Origin: DASQYE01 sp036389675
GTDB taxonomy: Bacteria > Acidobacteriota > Blastocatellia > Pyrinomonadales > Pyrinomonadaceae
Direction: 5' to 3'
DNA length: 64,000 nt
Assembly (NCBI GenBank): GCA_036389675.1
Contig: DASVWI010000012.1
Location: 186,001 to 250,000 of the forward strand
The notes beneath the pieces were generated by a model. The model was not told the origin of the DNA, searched no databases, and worked only from the letters and a program-made list of their open reading frames with translations. Positions 41,148 to 50,286 of the stretch are shown here, in pieces (the first letter of the stretch is position 1; each line of letters starts with the position of its first letter). A program made the position numbers and the translations under genes.

Positions 41148-42683
41148 ATGGACGCTACATTAACGGAAAACCCTTTGCGCGCCGGAATGCGCCTTGAACG
41201 TACGGCCCAGCCGTGCGTGGTCGTGATCTTCGGCGCGTCCGGCGACCTGACCAAGCGAAAGCTCGTGCCGGGCCTCTACAGTCTGGCGCAGCAGAAGCTG
41301 CTTCCGGCGGAGTTCGCCATCGTCGGCATCTCTCGCCCCTTGATGAGCGACGAGGAGTTTCGCGCGGGCATGCGCGAGTCGGTCGCCAGGTACGGCGAAG
41401 AGAAGATGGTCGATGACGCCGTGTGGGAGAGCTTCGCGAGCGGGCTCTTTTACATGCAGGGCGAGTTCAATGATGCGGAGGCGTTCAATCGTCTGCGGGA
41501 GAAGCTTGAACAGTTGGACGCCGAGCGCGGCACTTCCGGTAATCGCCTCTTCTACCTGTCAACAGCGCCGAGCTTCTTCGGGCTCATCGCCGAACAACTG
41601 GGCGCGGCGCGGTTGGCCCACCCCGAGGGCAAAGGCTGGACGCGCATTATCGTCGAGAAACCTTTCGGCCACGATCTTGAGAGCGCGCGGGCTTTGAACG
41701 CCGCGCTGGCTCGCGTCTTTGACGAAGAGCAGGTCTATCGCATCGATCATTACCTCGGCAAAGAGACCGTCCAAAACCTGCTGGTCTTTCGTTTCGCCAA
41801 CAGCATTTTCGAGCCGCTCTGGAATCGCCAGTACATAGATCACGTCCAGATCACCAACGCCGAAGCCCTTGGGGTCGAAGGACGCGGCGCGTATTACGAA
41901 GAGGCGGGCGTGGTGCGCGATATGATTCAGAACCACGTCTTTCAGGTCGTCTCGCTGGTGGCGATGGAGCCGCCCGCCAATCTGGGCGCGAACGCCGTGC
42001 GCGATGAGAAGATAAAGGCCATGCAGGCGGTGCGGCCCATCCCGGTTGATCGCGTCGATGAGTTTGCCGTGCGCGGGCAGTACGGCCCGGGCTATGTGCT
42101 CGGAGATACCGTGCCGGGCTATCGGCAGGAAACCGGTGTCAATCCAGAGTCTTCGACCGAGACCTTCAGCGCGCTCAAGCTTTACTTCGATAACTGGCGC
42201 TGGGCCGATGTGCCCTTCTACATACGCTCGGGTAAGCGACTTCAGAAGCGCGTGACCGAGATTGCCATTCAGTTCAGGGAAGTCCCGCACAGGCTGTTTA
42301 CCGCGGCTGACGCGCCGCTTGAGCCGAACGTGCTGGTCATTCGCATTCAGCCGAACGAGGGCATCACCTTGAGGTTCGGCGCGAAGCTGCCGGGCCAGCG
42401 TATGCGTATACGCTGGGTCAACATGGATTTTCGCTACGGCTCATCCTTCGGCGTCCACACGCCGGAGGCTTACGAGCGCCTGCTGCTCGATTGCATCCTC
42501 GGCGACTCGACGCTCTACGCGCGGCGCGACATGACGGAGCGCGGCTGGGAGATCGTCATGCCGATTCTGGAAGCGTGGAAAAAGCCCGCGACCACCTTCC
42601 CTAACTACGAGGCGGGCACATGGGGGCCGAAGGCAGCTTTTGAGCTGATCGAGCGCGACGGCAGGCGCTGGCGAAGACTTTAA
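41148..42683 (+). CDS. zwf: Glucose-6-phosphate 1-dehydrogenase
   Basis: 511 residues. Nucleotide site VVIFGASGDLTKRKLVPGLYSL, catalytic motif YRIDHYLGKETVQNLLVFRFAN and the conserved IIVEKPFGHDLESA. It makes 6-phosphogluconolactone and NADPH. It lies 18 bases after gnd. Confidence 0.96.
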   Translation: MDATLTENPLRAGMRLERTAQPCVVVIFGASGDLTKRKLVPGLYSLAQQKLLPAEFAIVGISRPLMSDEEFRAGMRESVARYGEEKMVDDAVWESFASGLFYMQGEFNDAEAFNRLREKLEQLDAERGTSGNRLFYLSTAPSFFGLIAEQLGAARLAHPEGKGWTRIIVEKPFGHDLESARALNAALARVFDEEQVYRIDHYLGKETVQNLLVFRFANSIFEPLWNRQYIDHVQITNAEALGVEGRGAYYEEAGVVRDMIQNHVFQVVSLVAMEPPANLGANAVRDEKIKAMQAVRPIPVDRVDEFAVRGQYGPGYVLGDTVPGYRQETGVNPESSTETFSALKLYFDNWRWADVPFYIRSGKRLQKRVTEIAIQFREVPHRLFTAADAPLEPNVLVIRIQPNEGITLRFGAKLPGQRMRIRWVNMDFRYGSSFGVHTPEAYERLLLDCILGDSTLYARRDMTERGWEIVMPILEAWKKPATTFPNYEAGTWGPKAAFELIERDGRRWRRL

Positions 42684-42762
42684 AGCATTCCGGATTCTGG
42701 ATTGGCGGGCGGCGGGGGTTCAGAGCCCGCATTCCAGCATTCAAGCTTTACGCAGGCGTCGA

Positions 42763-42787
42763 TCCAAAATTCAAAATCTAAAATTCT
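42763..42787. repeat. AT-rich repeat word upstream of opcA
   Basis: The text CCAAAATTCAAAATCTAAAA recurs, rearranged and on the other strand, at 53358-53391 and 53447-53461. It stops two bases before the opcA start codon and fills the ribosome-binding position, as family 2 does at dnaX. Confidence 0.4.
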
Positions 42788-42788
42788 T

Positions 42789-43964
42789 ATGAGACAGGTA
42801 ACGCGATCAAGTCCGCAGCAGATAAGAGTCTCGGCGACGCTCGACGTGCAGGGCGTCGAGCAGGAGTTGAGCGAATTGTGGAAGGAGAACACGGGCGGGA
42901 CGGATGTGGAAGAGGACGGCGCGGTGATGCGTGCCCGCGTGCTCAACCTGATGGTGTACGTTTCGCTCGAAGAGGCGCTCGAAGAGGTGAACGACGTGCT
43001 GGGCGAGATCAGCTCGGCGCATCCCTGCCGTGTGATCGTCATGTTCGCCGGAAGGCTTGAGCCGGATCAGGACATAGAGATGTTCGTCTCGGCGCATTGT
43101 ATCTCTGCGAGCGGCGCGGGCGGTAAGAGCCTTTGCGGCGAGCAGGTGACGCTCAAGGCGCGCGGGCGTTTTACGGTCGAGCTGCCGAGCGCGGCTGTGC
43201 CTCTGCTTGTTCCCGACCTGCCGGTCTTTCTCTGGTGGAGGGATGCGCCGCGCCTTGGCGACGAGACTTTCGCGACGCTCATGCACGCCTCCGACCGTGT
43301 CATCATAGACTCGGCCTCTTTCCGCCGCCCCGTCGATGAGGTGTTGGAGCTGGTCTCGCTGCTCGGGCAGCGTCGGCGGGAGCAGGCGGCGATCAGCGAC
43401 CTTAACTGGGCTCGCCTCACCTCATGGCGAATGCTTCTGGCAAGCTTTTACGATGTGGAGGAATACCGCGCGGCGCTCTCAAGCATGACACGCGTACGCA
43501 TAGAGTATGTCCCGCACGCCAACGCGCCGGAGGCGATAGCGCCGAAGGCGCTCATACTGGCGGGCTGGATCATTAGCCGTCTCGGTTGGAGCATTGTCCC
43601 TGACGAGTCTTTGACGAAAACAGTCGGGGGCACGCAAAGCGTTCGCGCGGAGAAGGACGGGCGGCAGATTCTCATAGAGTTCGCGGCGGTCGAGCGACAA
43701 GGGGCGATGCAGGGATGGATTGCGCGCATAGAGCTCGGCGCGGAAGCCGCGACGCCGCACAGAAGCTTCGTGGTGCTGCGTAGCGCGGACGGTCGTTATC
43801 TCGAAACGGAAGTGAGCGGCGACGGTGAGACGCGCTCCGCCCGCACGCTCATCGGCGGAGATAAGAGCGAGGCAGAGCTGCTCGCGTGCGAGCTGGAAAT
43901 CATCAGCCATGATCGCATGTACGAAGAGGCGATTTCAGTCGCCGCCCGGATGCTAAGGGCTTAA
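42789..43964 (+). CDS. opcA: Glucose-6-phosphate dehydrogenase assembly protein OpcA
   Basis: 391 residues from ATG 42789; an upstream in-frame start at 42702 would be encoded by repeat sequence and looks unlike the family. Typical segments: RVLNLMVYVS, HPCRVIVMFAG, LLVPDLPVFLWWRDAP, DSASFRRPVDEVLELVSLLG and SDLNWARLTSWRMLLASFYD. OpcA activates Zwf by redox-dependent assembly; it is best known in cyanobacteria and actinobacteria. The gene abuts pgl without a gap. Confidence 0.9.
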   Translation: MRQVTRSSPQQIRVSATLDVQGVEQELSELWKENTGGTDVEEDGAVMRARVLNLMVYVSLEEALEEVNDVLGEISSAHPCRVIVMFAGRLEPDQDIEMFVSAHCISASGAGGKSLCGEQVTLKARGRFTVELPSAAVPLLVPDLPVFLWWRDAPRLGDETFATLMHASDRVIIDSASFRRPVDEVLELVSLLGQRRREQAAISDLNWARLTSWRMLLASFYDVEEYRAALSSMTRVRIEYVPHANAPEAIAPKALILAGWIISRLGWSIVPDESLTKTVGGTQSVRAEKDGRQILIEFAAVERQGAMQGWIARIELGAEAATPHRSFVVLRSADGRYLETEVSGDGETRSARTLIGGDKSEAELLACELEIISHDRMYEEAISVAARMLRA

Positions 43965-44720
43965 GTGAAGAGATTCGAGAAAAACGGGGCGCGCATAGAA
44001 GTGTCGCGTGATCTGGCTTCTGTGAGCGAGCGCGGCGCGCAGTTGTTCCGCGAGATAGCCGGGCAGAGCATTGAGCGGCAGGGCCGCTTCCGCGTGGCGC
44101 TCTCGGGCGGCTCGACGCCGAAAGCTTTGTTCAGCCTGCTCGCGAGCGATGCTTATGCGGAATCGATGGCGCACCTGTGGAGGGGGACGGAGGTTTTCTG
44201 GGTCGACGAGCGCTGCGTGCCGCCCGACGACGCCGAGAGCAACTATCGCATGGCCCATGAGTCGCTGCTCTCTCACGTGAGCCTGCCGGCGTCGCAGATT
44301 CACCGTATGCGCGGCGAAGACGAGCCGGAGCGTGCGGCTGCGGATTACGCCTCGCACCTCGAAAGCAATTTCGCCACGAGCGACCCGGCCTTCGATCTCA
44401 TCCTGCTCGGCATGGGAGCGGACGCGCACACGGCTTCGATCTTTCCTCACTCGCGCGTGCTAAAGGATTCCGAAGACCGGCTGGTCGCTGCGCCCTACGT
44501 GGAAAAGCTTCGGGCTCATCGCCTGACACTCACCCTGCGTGTATTGAACCACGCGCGAAATATCATCTTCCTCGTCTCGGGCCGCGAGAAAGCCGAGCCG
44601 CTCTGTAAAGTATTCGCTTCCGTTGAGCGAGACGAAGAACTGCCCGCGCGCTGGGTACGGCCCCGAAGCGGCGCATGCTACTGGCTGATTGATGAAGAGG
44701 CCGCAGCGTTGCTCGATTGA
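43965..44720 (+). CDS. pgl: 6-phosphogluconolactonase
   Basis: 251 residues from GTG 43965, directly after the opcA stop. Motifs FRVALSGGSTPKALFSLLAS, VFWVDERCVPPDDAESNYRMAHESLL, FDLILLGMGADAHTASIFPHS and RLTLTLRVLNHARNIIFLVSG define the DevB/Pgl family. It hydrolyses the Zwf product to 6-phosphogluconate, completing the oxidative branch with gnd and zwf. Confidence 0.95.
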   Translation: MKRFEKNGARIEVSRDLASVSERGAQLFREIAGQSIERQGRFRVALSGGSTPKALFSLLASDAYAESMAHLWRGTEVFWVDERCVPPDDAESNYRMAHESLLSHVSLPASQIHRMRGEDEPERAAADYASHLESNFATSDPAFDLILLGMGADAHTASIFPHSRVLKDSEDRLVAAPYVEKLRAHRLTLTLRVLNHARNIIFLVSGREKAEPLCKVFASVERDEELPARWVRPRSGACYWLIDEEAAALLD

Positions 44721-44815
44721 ATTCGCAAGCCTACGGAGGCGTGCCCCGAACGCTTGAACTCCGATTTTCCACGTGCCGCGTGATACTTCGCGCGCTCCTC
44801 AATCATGGAGGATTT

Positions 44816-47140
44816 ATGCAGAAGCGAAACACTAAGAAGGACAGTAGGGCAGAGGCCCGGGCTTCGTCGGGCAAGTCGCCGTCGGTAACGCCTAAAGATA
44901 AAGATTTGCAGGCTAAGGAAGAGTTGATACCGGGTCAGGTTGAGCCGGAGACGACCATTGTGCCCGGCGCGCGCAAGGAGCGTAAGAAGGGCGCTTCGCA
45001 GCTTCGGTCTGGGAATCACAGGGAGCGAAGCGGCTGGTTTCGGGCGAGATCGTCCTGGCCCTTCAGAGAAGCCCCGACACATACGATGGTTCGCGAGCGC
45101 GAACAGGTCAGACGCTCCCTTCCCTTAGCGCAGGGCAATACTCTCTGGGAGCTTGCCGGCCCGACAAACATCGGCGGGCGGCTGACCTGTATCGTCTGTC
45201 ACCCGACGCAGCCCGACCGCATCTGGGTCGGGGCGGCGGGAGGCGGTGTCTGGTTCAGTCCCGATGCCGGTCGAAGCTGGCAGCCGCAGTGGCACGATCA
45301 GGATGTGCTCAACGTCGGCGCGCTCGCCATAGACCCGGCCAATCCCGATATCCTTTATTGCGGGACGGGAGAAGCGAACCTTTCGGCGGACTCTTATGCC
45401 GGCGTCGGTATGTACCGCACACTGGACGGCGGCGCTAACTGGCACCTGCATTCCTCGTCCGAGAAGACGGCCATTCCCCGGCGCATAGGCTGTATCGGCG
45501 TTGACCCTTTCAACCCGAAGCACATACGCATCGGCGGCGTCGGCTACGCAGAGATGGGCGGCGGGGGCAGCGACCTCGGCGGCATGTACTTCTCCATGGA
45601 CGGTGGAATCACCTGGAAGCGCGAGACCTTCGTGCTTGAAAGTAACTACTGGTGTCATTCGATCATCTTCGACCCGGAGACGAAGGGCACGCTCTACGCC
45701 ACTTTCACAGCGCGCGGCCCGCGCAGCGGAATATATAAATCAACCGACGGCGGGCAGAATTGGATGCATCAAAAGAACGGGCTGCCTTCTCCGCAACGCA
45801 TCGGACGGACGAGCCTGGACATCAGCCTCTCGAATCCCAAAGTGCTATATGCTTTCGCCACGGACGAGTCGAGCCAGTTCTCGAACTCACTGCTCGGCAT
45901 CTTTCGCACCAGTAACGGGGGCAAGACGTGGAAGGACGTGGCGGGCAGGCATTTCAAGGATGAAGGGCAGATTTACTACGGCAATACTATCGCGGTTCAC
46001 CCCAGAAAGCCGAACCACGTCATCTGCGGCGGGGTTGACCTGCACCTGACGACCGACGGGGGCACGAGCTGGAAACGTGTCACGGATTGGGATGCCAAAC
46101 GAGGCGCGCGCGATTATGCACACGCCGACCACCATGGCCTGTTGATGCCCGCCGCCGCGCCGGGTCGCGTCTATGATACGAATGACGGCGGGCTCGATGT
46201 CAGCGATGACGGCGGCGCGAGCTGGGCCAACCGCAGCAACGGCCTCGCCGTGACCATGTATTACGATCTGGATGTCGCGCAATCGAACGTGAAGGTCTTT
46301 GGCGGCGGCGCACAGGACAACGGGACACTGCTGACGACGACGGGGGCCGCCGATAATCACAGGGAAATCCTCGGCGGCGACGGCGGCTTTATGGCTATCG
46401 ACCCGAAGAACGCGGGCCACATCTTCGCCTCGGCACAACATTTCTATATCGCGCGGTATCGGGAGGGCAAGAACAGTGATGTCCCGCCGCCCGCCGACGA
46501 TAATGAGCAGAACAATGTCTGGATGTGTTTTATCGCCATGGACCCGAACGACTCGAAGACCGTCTTCACAGGTTCCAGACGCGTCTGGCGCACGCGCAAT
46601 GACGGCGACCACTGGACGCCCGTCTCACAAACGCTCGACGGCGGCTCTGTCTCGGCGATTGAGATTGCTCCGGCGGATTCCGAGCGGATTTACGTCGGCA
46701 CGGAGAACGGCGGATTCTTCCGCAGCCTCGACAGAGGCAATACGTGGAGCGCCAACCTCGCCAGCACACTGCCGGGCCACAGCATTACGCGGCTGGCGAC
46801 CAATCCGAAAAAGGCCGACCACGTCTACGCGACGATTGCCAACTTCGGTCACTCGCACGTCTACCGTTCAACGGACGGAGGCTTGCACTGGGAGGATATA
46901 GATAAGGGCCAGTTGCCGAACGTCACGCACCACTCGATTGTCATTCAAAGGGATTCACCGAAGACCATCTTCGTGTGTAATGACGTGGGCGTTTATGTCT
47001 CGAATGATTTTGGCGAGACGTGGATGAATCTGACGCGGAATCTGCCGCACGTGATGGTCGTAGACTTGGCCCTTCACGTCAAGAGTCGCACGCTGCTTGC
47101 CGCCACCTATGGCCGTAGTATCTGGCGACTGAAGCTCTAA
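44816..47140 (+). CDS. BNR/Asp-box (sortilin-like) beta-propeller protein
   Basis: 774 residues from ATG 44816 (GGAGG 4 bases upstream; an earlier start at 44717 overlaps pgl). The first 110 residues are highly charged and have no signal peptide. The rest carries about a dozen Asp-box repeats: SPDAGRSW, TLDGGANW, SMDGGITW, STDGGQNW, TSNGGKTW, TTDGGTSW, SDDGGASW, SLDRGNTW, STDGGLHW, SNDFGETW. Two propellers are likely, like VPS10/sortilin or xyloglucanase-type folds. Ligand unknown; catalytic residues are not evident. Confidence 0.85.
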   Translation: MQKRNTKKDSRAEARASSGKSPSVTPKDKDLQAKEELIPGQVEPETTIVPGARKERKKGASQLRSGNHRERSGWFRARSSWPFREAPTHTMVREREQVRRSLPLAQGNTLWELAGPTNIGGRLTCIVCHPTQPDRIWVGAAGGGVWFSPDAGRSWQPQWHDQDVLNVGALAIDPANPDILYCGTGEANLSADSYAGVGMYRTLDGGANWHLHSSSEKTAIPRRIGCIGVDPFNPKHIRIGGVGYAEMGGGGSDLGGMYFSMDGGITWKRETFVLESNYWCHSIIFDPETKGTLYATFTARGPRSGIYKSTDGGQNWMHQKNGLPSPQRIGRTSLDISLSNPKVLYAFATDESSQFSNSLLGIFRTSNGGKTWKDVAGRHFKDEGQIYYGNTIAVHPRKPNHVICGGVDLHLTTDGGTSWKRVTDWDAKRGARDYAHADHHGLLMPAAAPGRVYDTNDGGLDVSDDGGASWANRSNGLAVTMYYDLDVAQSNVKVFGGGAQDNGTLLTTTGAADNHREILGGDGGFMAIDPKNAGHIFASAQHFYIARYREGKNSDVPPPADDNEQNNVWMCFIAMDPNDSKTVFTGSRRVWRTRNDGDHWTPVSQTLDGGSVSAIEIAPADSERIYVGTENGGFFRSLDRGNTWSANLASTLPGHSITRLATNPKKADHVYATIANFGHSHVYRSTDGGLHWEDIDKGQLPNVTHHSIVIQRDSPKTIFVCNDVGVYVSNDFGETWMNLTRNLPHVMVVDLALHVKSRTLLAATYGRSIWRLKL

Positions 47141-47174
47141 AAGAGAGAGGGAATCACAAGCGCCAGCCGGACGC

Positions 47175-47405
47175 TCAGCTTCGCATGCCGCCCGAACGTC
47201 GTCGAAACCATGACTCACGCTGGCGAAGATTGTCGCGGCCTTCACCTATGCTTTTCTCGACGGGCACGATCACGGGCTCGTCCTCTTCGCCGGCAGCGTC
47301 CTCTTCAGGGAGCGGCGATTCGTGCTCGCCTGTATCCTCCTCGTGTTTATCCCGGCCATGATGTTCTTCATCATCATGCGATCTTTTCTTGTGCTTCTCT
47401 TCCAT
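47175..47405 (-). CDS. Small His/Glu-rich hypothetical protein (uncertain)
   Basis: From ATG 47405 the 76 residues are extremely hydrophilic: EEKHKKRSHDDEEHHGRDKHEED, then EDAAGEEDEPVIVPVEKSIGEG. A weak GGGGAA precedes the ATG. The His/acidic mixture suggests metal binding or low complexity. It sits in the gap between two convergent propeller genes. It may be a chance frame. Confidence 0.35.
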   Translation of the reverse strand: MEEKHKKRSHDDEEHHGRDKHEEDTGEHESPLPEEDAAGEEDEPVIVPVEKSIGEGRDNLRQRESWFRRRSGGMRS

Positions 47406-47552
47406 GCAATTCCCCATTCGTCCCCTTTGGGAACTGTTCCGCAACCGGCCAGACTGTTTATTTCCTTCCACTCTAGCAAGCTATTACTTCATGAGCAACC
47501 GGCCTTCGTGCGAGAGCAGCCTGCGGTGCGTGTGGGCGGAAGCCTGCAATCG

Positions 47553-49631
47553 CTATCGCTCTTTATCAGGTTTGGGCGTGCGCTTGTCGTTTGGCACGGC
47601 GCGCGGGATGTCGTCGTCGTCCAGAACGATAGGGGTCTCCATCGCGCTTTGCGGCTGAAGCTTCGGCTTATTACGCATGGCGGGCGGGATTCTGGGGCGT
47701 GGAATACTGACGGTGGCGACTCCGTCCATGCGCTTGAGGATAGCGCCGCCGCGTCCGGCGACCCATGTGTCTGAGCCGCCGCGATAAGCGAGCCCGAACA
47801 ATGAGACGCTGGTATGAGTGGGCTGCGGCTCCCAGCTGACGCCGCCGTTTCGCGTGCGCAGGACGCGCCCCTGTTCGCCTGAGACGAGCGCATCGTCGCG
47901 GCCCGCGACCCCTACGGCGAAGAGGTTCGTCTCGATGCCGCTCTCCTGATCGTTCCACGTCGCGCCGCCGTCGTCCGTACGCAGGATAATACCGCGCGCG
48001 CCCACGGCATAGCCGCGCTGCGCGTCAAAGAAGGTGACGGCGTAGAGCCACTCTTTTCGGGTCAGGTTCGCGTTGACGAACTGCCACGTCGCGCCGCCGT
48101 CTTCGGTACGCAGGATAGTGCCCTGCGAGCCGACGGCGATGCCGTGCTTGTCGTCCGTAAAATGCACGTCTTCGAGCCACGTCACCGTATTGGTGACCTG
48201 CAAGTGCCACGTCTCACCGCCGTCGTCCGTGTGCAGCATAGTGCCGCGCGCGCCCGCAATCCAGCCCTCCTTCGGGCTGCTGAAGTGTACGGCGAACAAG
48301 TCCTGTTTGGCTTCCGAGACGACTGGCTTCCATGTGATGCCGCCCGTCACGGAGCGCAGGATAGTCCCGCGCTCACCGACGGCGAAGCCCTCTCGCTCGT
48401 TGAGAAAAGTGACGGCGTTCAGGCGGGCGTTGACGCCCGAAGGGCGCACCGTCCAGCTCTTACCGCCCGAGCTTGTGTAAAGAATTCGCCCGCGTGCGCC
48501 GACGGCCCAGCCGCGCTCGCTATCCAGAAAGAAGATGTCCGCCAGATCGTCGCGCCCGCCTTCGGTCAGCCGCTTCCACTGCAAGCCGCCATCATCCGTG
48601 CGTAGCACCAGCCCGTCCGTGCCGGCGGCCCATCCCGTAGCGTTGTCGGCGAAATAGACAGTGACGAGGCGCGGGTTCGTGCGAACGCTGACGGGCAGCC
48701 ATGTATTGCCGCCGTCGCCTGTCGTCACAACGATGCCGCCGTCGCCCGCGGCCCAGCCGTGTTCCTTATCGGCGAAGTGTATGGTGAAGAGGTCGTTGTT
48801 GAGGAAGGCATTGACCTCGACCCACGTTTGCCCGCCGTCGTTTGTGCGAAGGATGCGCCCGCCGTAGCCGACCGCGACGGCCCGCGCCGCCGAGATGAAA
48901 GCGACGCTGGTGAGCGGTTGCTCTTTGAGGCCGGCCTGCTGCTTCCAGTGTTGGCCGCCGTCCTCCGTCAAAAGCAGCGTGCCGCGGTCGCCCACGGCCA
49001 AGCCTCTGGTCTTACTGTAAAAAGCGACGGAGTAAAGATGCGTTTTGACGTTACTGGCGAGCACGGGCCAGGTCGCGCCGCCGTCGAAGGTCGTACAGAT
49101 GATTCCGTATGTGCCGACAGCCCACCCGCGTTTGGGGTCGTCGGGAGCGAACGCGACGCTGTAGAGATGGCCCTTGATGCCCGTCGTCCTCAGCGTCCAT
49201 CTCTCGCCGCCGTTGTCCGTCGTCAGCACTACTCCGCGCGCCCCGACCGCCACGGCATGCTCCCGATCTTTTATGTAGAGGCCGTAGAGCGTGGTGTTGG
49301 ACGGCGACTTTTGCTCTTCCCATTCAAAGCCGCCGTTATCCGTAAACAGGATCGTGCCGTCAGAGCCGACGGCCCAACCAGTCTCCTTATCCTCCGCAAA
49401 GCGTATGGCGTAAATGGTATTGCCCTGCGGCAGAGGGTTCTGCCACTGCCAGCCGCGCCCCTGCGCGCGCGCCGCGCTCACACCCAAGGGACTGAGGACA
49501 ATGATCGCGCCGAGCAGAAACAGTAAGGGCCGCCAGCCGCGCCTGTGCCCGGAAACGTATCGAGTCGAGAGTGGGATGAGCTTTAACACTTCAGTCTTAC
49601 ATCTGGCGGACTTTAACCACGAGGCTCTCAA
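47553..49631 (-). CDS. Secreted Ycf48-like beta-propeller repeat protein
   Basis: About 692 residues. A signal peptide (RRGWRPLLFLLGAIIVLSPLGVSAARAQG) is followed by some 13 repeats of the type GWAVG-x-x-GTIL-T-DGG-x-TW, as in the photosystem assembly factor Ycf48/HCF136 and Asp-box proteins. No phototrophy genes are near; non-phototrophs use such proteins for unknown extracytoplasmic tasks. The start is uncertain: TTG 49631 or GTG 49589. Convergent with the propeller gene at 44816-47140. Confidence 0.85.
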   Translation of the reverse strand: MRASWLKSARCKTEVLKLIPLSTRYVSGHRRGWRPLLFLLGAIIVLSPLGVSAARAQGRGWQWQNPLPQGNTIYAIRFAEDKETGWAVGSDGTILFTDNGGFEWEEQKSPSNTTLYGLYIKDREHAVAVGARGVVLTTDNGGERWTLRTTGIKGHLYSVAFAPDDPKRGWAVGTYGIICTTFDGGATWPVLASNVKTHLYSVAFYSKTRGLAVGDRGTLLLTEDGGQHWKQQAGLKEQPLTSVAFISAARAVAVGYGGRILRTNDGGQTWVEVNAFLNNDLFTIHFADKEHGWAAGDGGIVVTTGDGGNTWLPVSVRTNPRLVTVYFADNATGWAAGTDGLVLRTDDGGLQWKRLTEGGRDDLADIFFLDSERGWAVGARGRILYTSSGGKSWTVRPSGVNARLNAVTFLNEREGFAVGERGTILRSVTGGITWKPVVSEAKQDLFAVHFSSPKEGWIAGARGTMLHTDDGGETWHLQVTNTVTWLEDVHFTDDKHGIAVGSQGTILRTEDGGATWQFVNANLTRKEWLYAVTFFDAQRGYAVGARGIILRTDDGGATWNDQESGIETNLFAVGVAGRDDALVSGEQGRVLRTRNGGVSWEPQPTHTSVSLFGLAYRGGSDTWVAGRGGAILKRMDGVATVSIPRPRIPPAMRNKPKLQPQSAMETPIVLDDDDIPRAVPNDKRTPKPDKER

Positions 49632-49698
49632 CAGAACTTCTCACTTATGGTCGGGAGAAGTGATTATAAATGGGCCGGGGAGCGAAAGCTAATCGAAA

Positions 49699-49785
49699 GC
49701 AAGGATGAAGGCGGCAACGATGAAGGATGAAGTAAAAGCATTAAAGCATCTCTTTCATCCTTCCGCCTTCCGCCTTCATCCTTGC
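49699..49785. repeat. Dispersed palindromic repeat family 2, copy b, overlapping the rnhA stop
   Basis: A 16-bp perfect inverted repeat (GCAAGGATGAAGGCGG at 49699-49714, complement at 49770-49785) encloses the shared words GATGAAGGATGAAGTAAAAGC and CTTTCATCC. The right arm encodes the last codons and the stop of the minus-strand RNase H gene (stop TGA at 49776-49778). Confidence 0.7.
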
Positions 49786-50282
49786 TCTTCCACCTCGACA
49801 GTTCCGACGCTGTCAACGGCATCTCTGAGGACGCTCTCGTCAACGCGGCCCAGGGCTGCGATGCGGCGTGCGGCGCGGTCGGCTGCCTCCTGTATGACGT
49901 GCCCGGCGTGTCCCTTGGCCCACTCCCACGTGATCTTATGACGGCTGGCGGCGCTGTCCAGTCGCTCCCACCATTCCAGATTCGACTTGCGCCTGAAACG
50001 CCCGGACATCGTCTCGACGACGTAGCGCGAGTCCGTCACGACGCGCACGCGGCACGGCTCAAGCAGGGCTTCGAGGCCGAGCGCCGCCGCCGCGATCTCC
50101 GCCTGCTGGTTCGTCGCCGTGCCTAAGTATGAGCCGACGGCGCGCCACACGCCCCTGTAGCCCAGGAGCGCCACACCCGCCGCTCGCGTCTGGGCCTGAC
50201 CGTTGCCGAGGCTCGACCCGTCGCAAAAGATCGTGACGGACTTCGAGGGATGAAGGGAAGGCGATTCGCTTTTCTTATTCAT
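49776..50282 (-). CDS. rnhA: Ribonuclease HI
   Basis: 168 residues with all active-site residues: IFCDGSSLGNGQAQ (Asp), TNQQAEIAAAALGLEAL (Glu), VRVVTDSRYVVETM (Asp) and EWAKGHAGHVIQEAADRAARRA-like end (His, Asp). It cuts the RNA of RNA-DNA hybrids. The first 16 residues (NKKSESPSLHPSK) are an extension encoded by repeat-like DNA. ATG 50282 is 4 bases after the stop of the SbcC-like gene, so the two are co-transcribed. Confidence 0.9.
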   Translation of the reverse strand: MNKKSESPSLHPSKSVTIFCDGSSLGNGQAQTRAAGVALLGYRGVWRAVGSYLGTATNQQAEIAAAALGLEALLEPCRVRVVTDSRYVVETMSGRFRRKSNLEWWERLDSAASRHKITWEWAKGHAGHVIQEAADRAARRIAALGRVDESVLRDAVDSVGTVEVEEQG

Positions 50283-50286
50283 CCCT

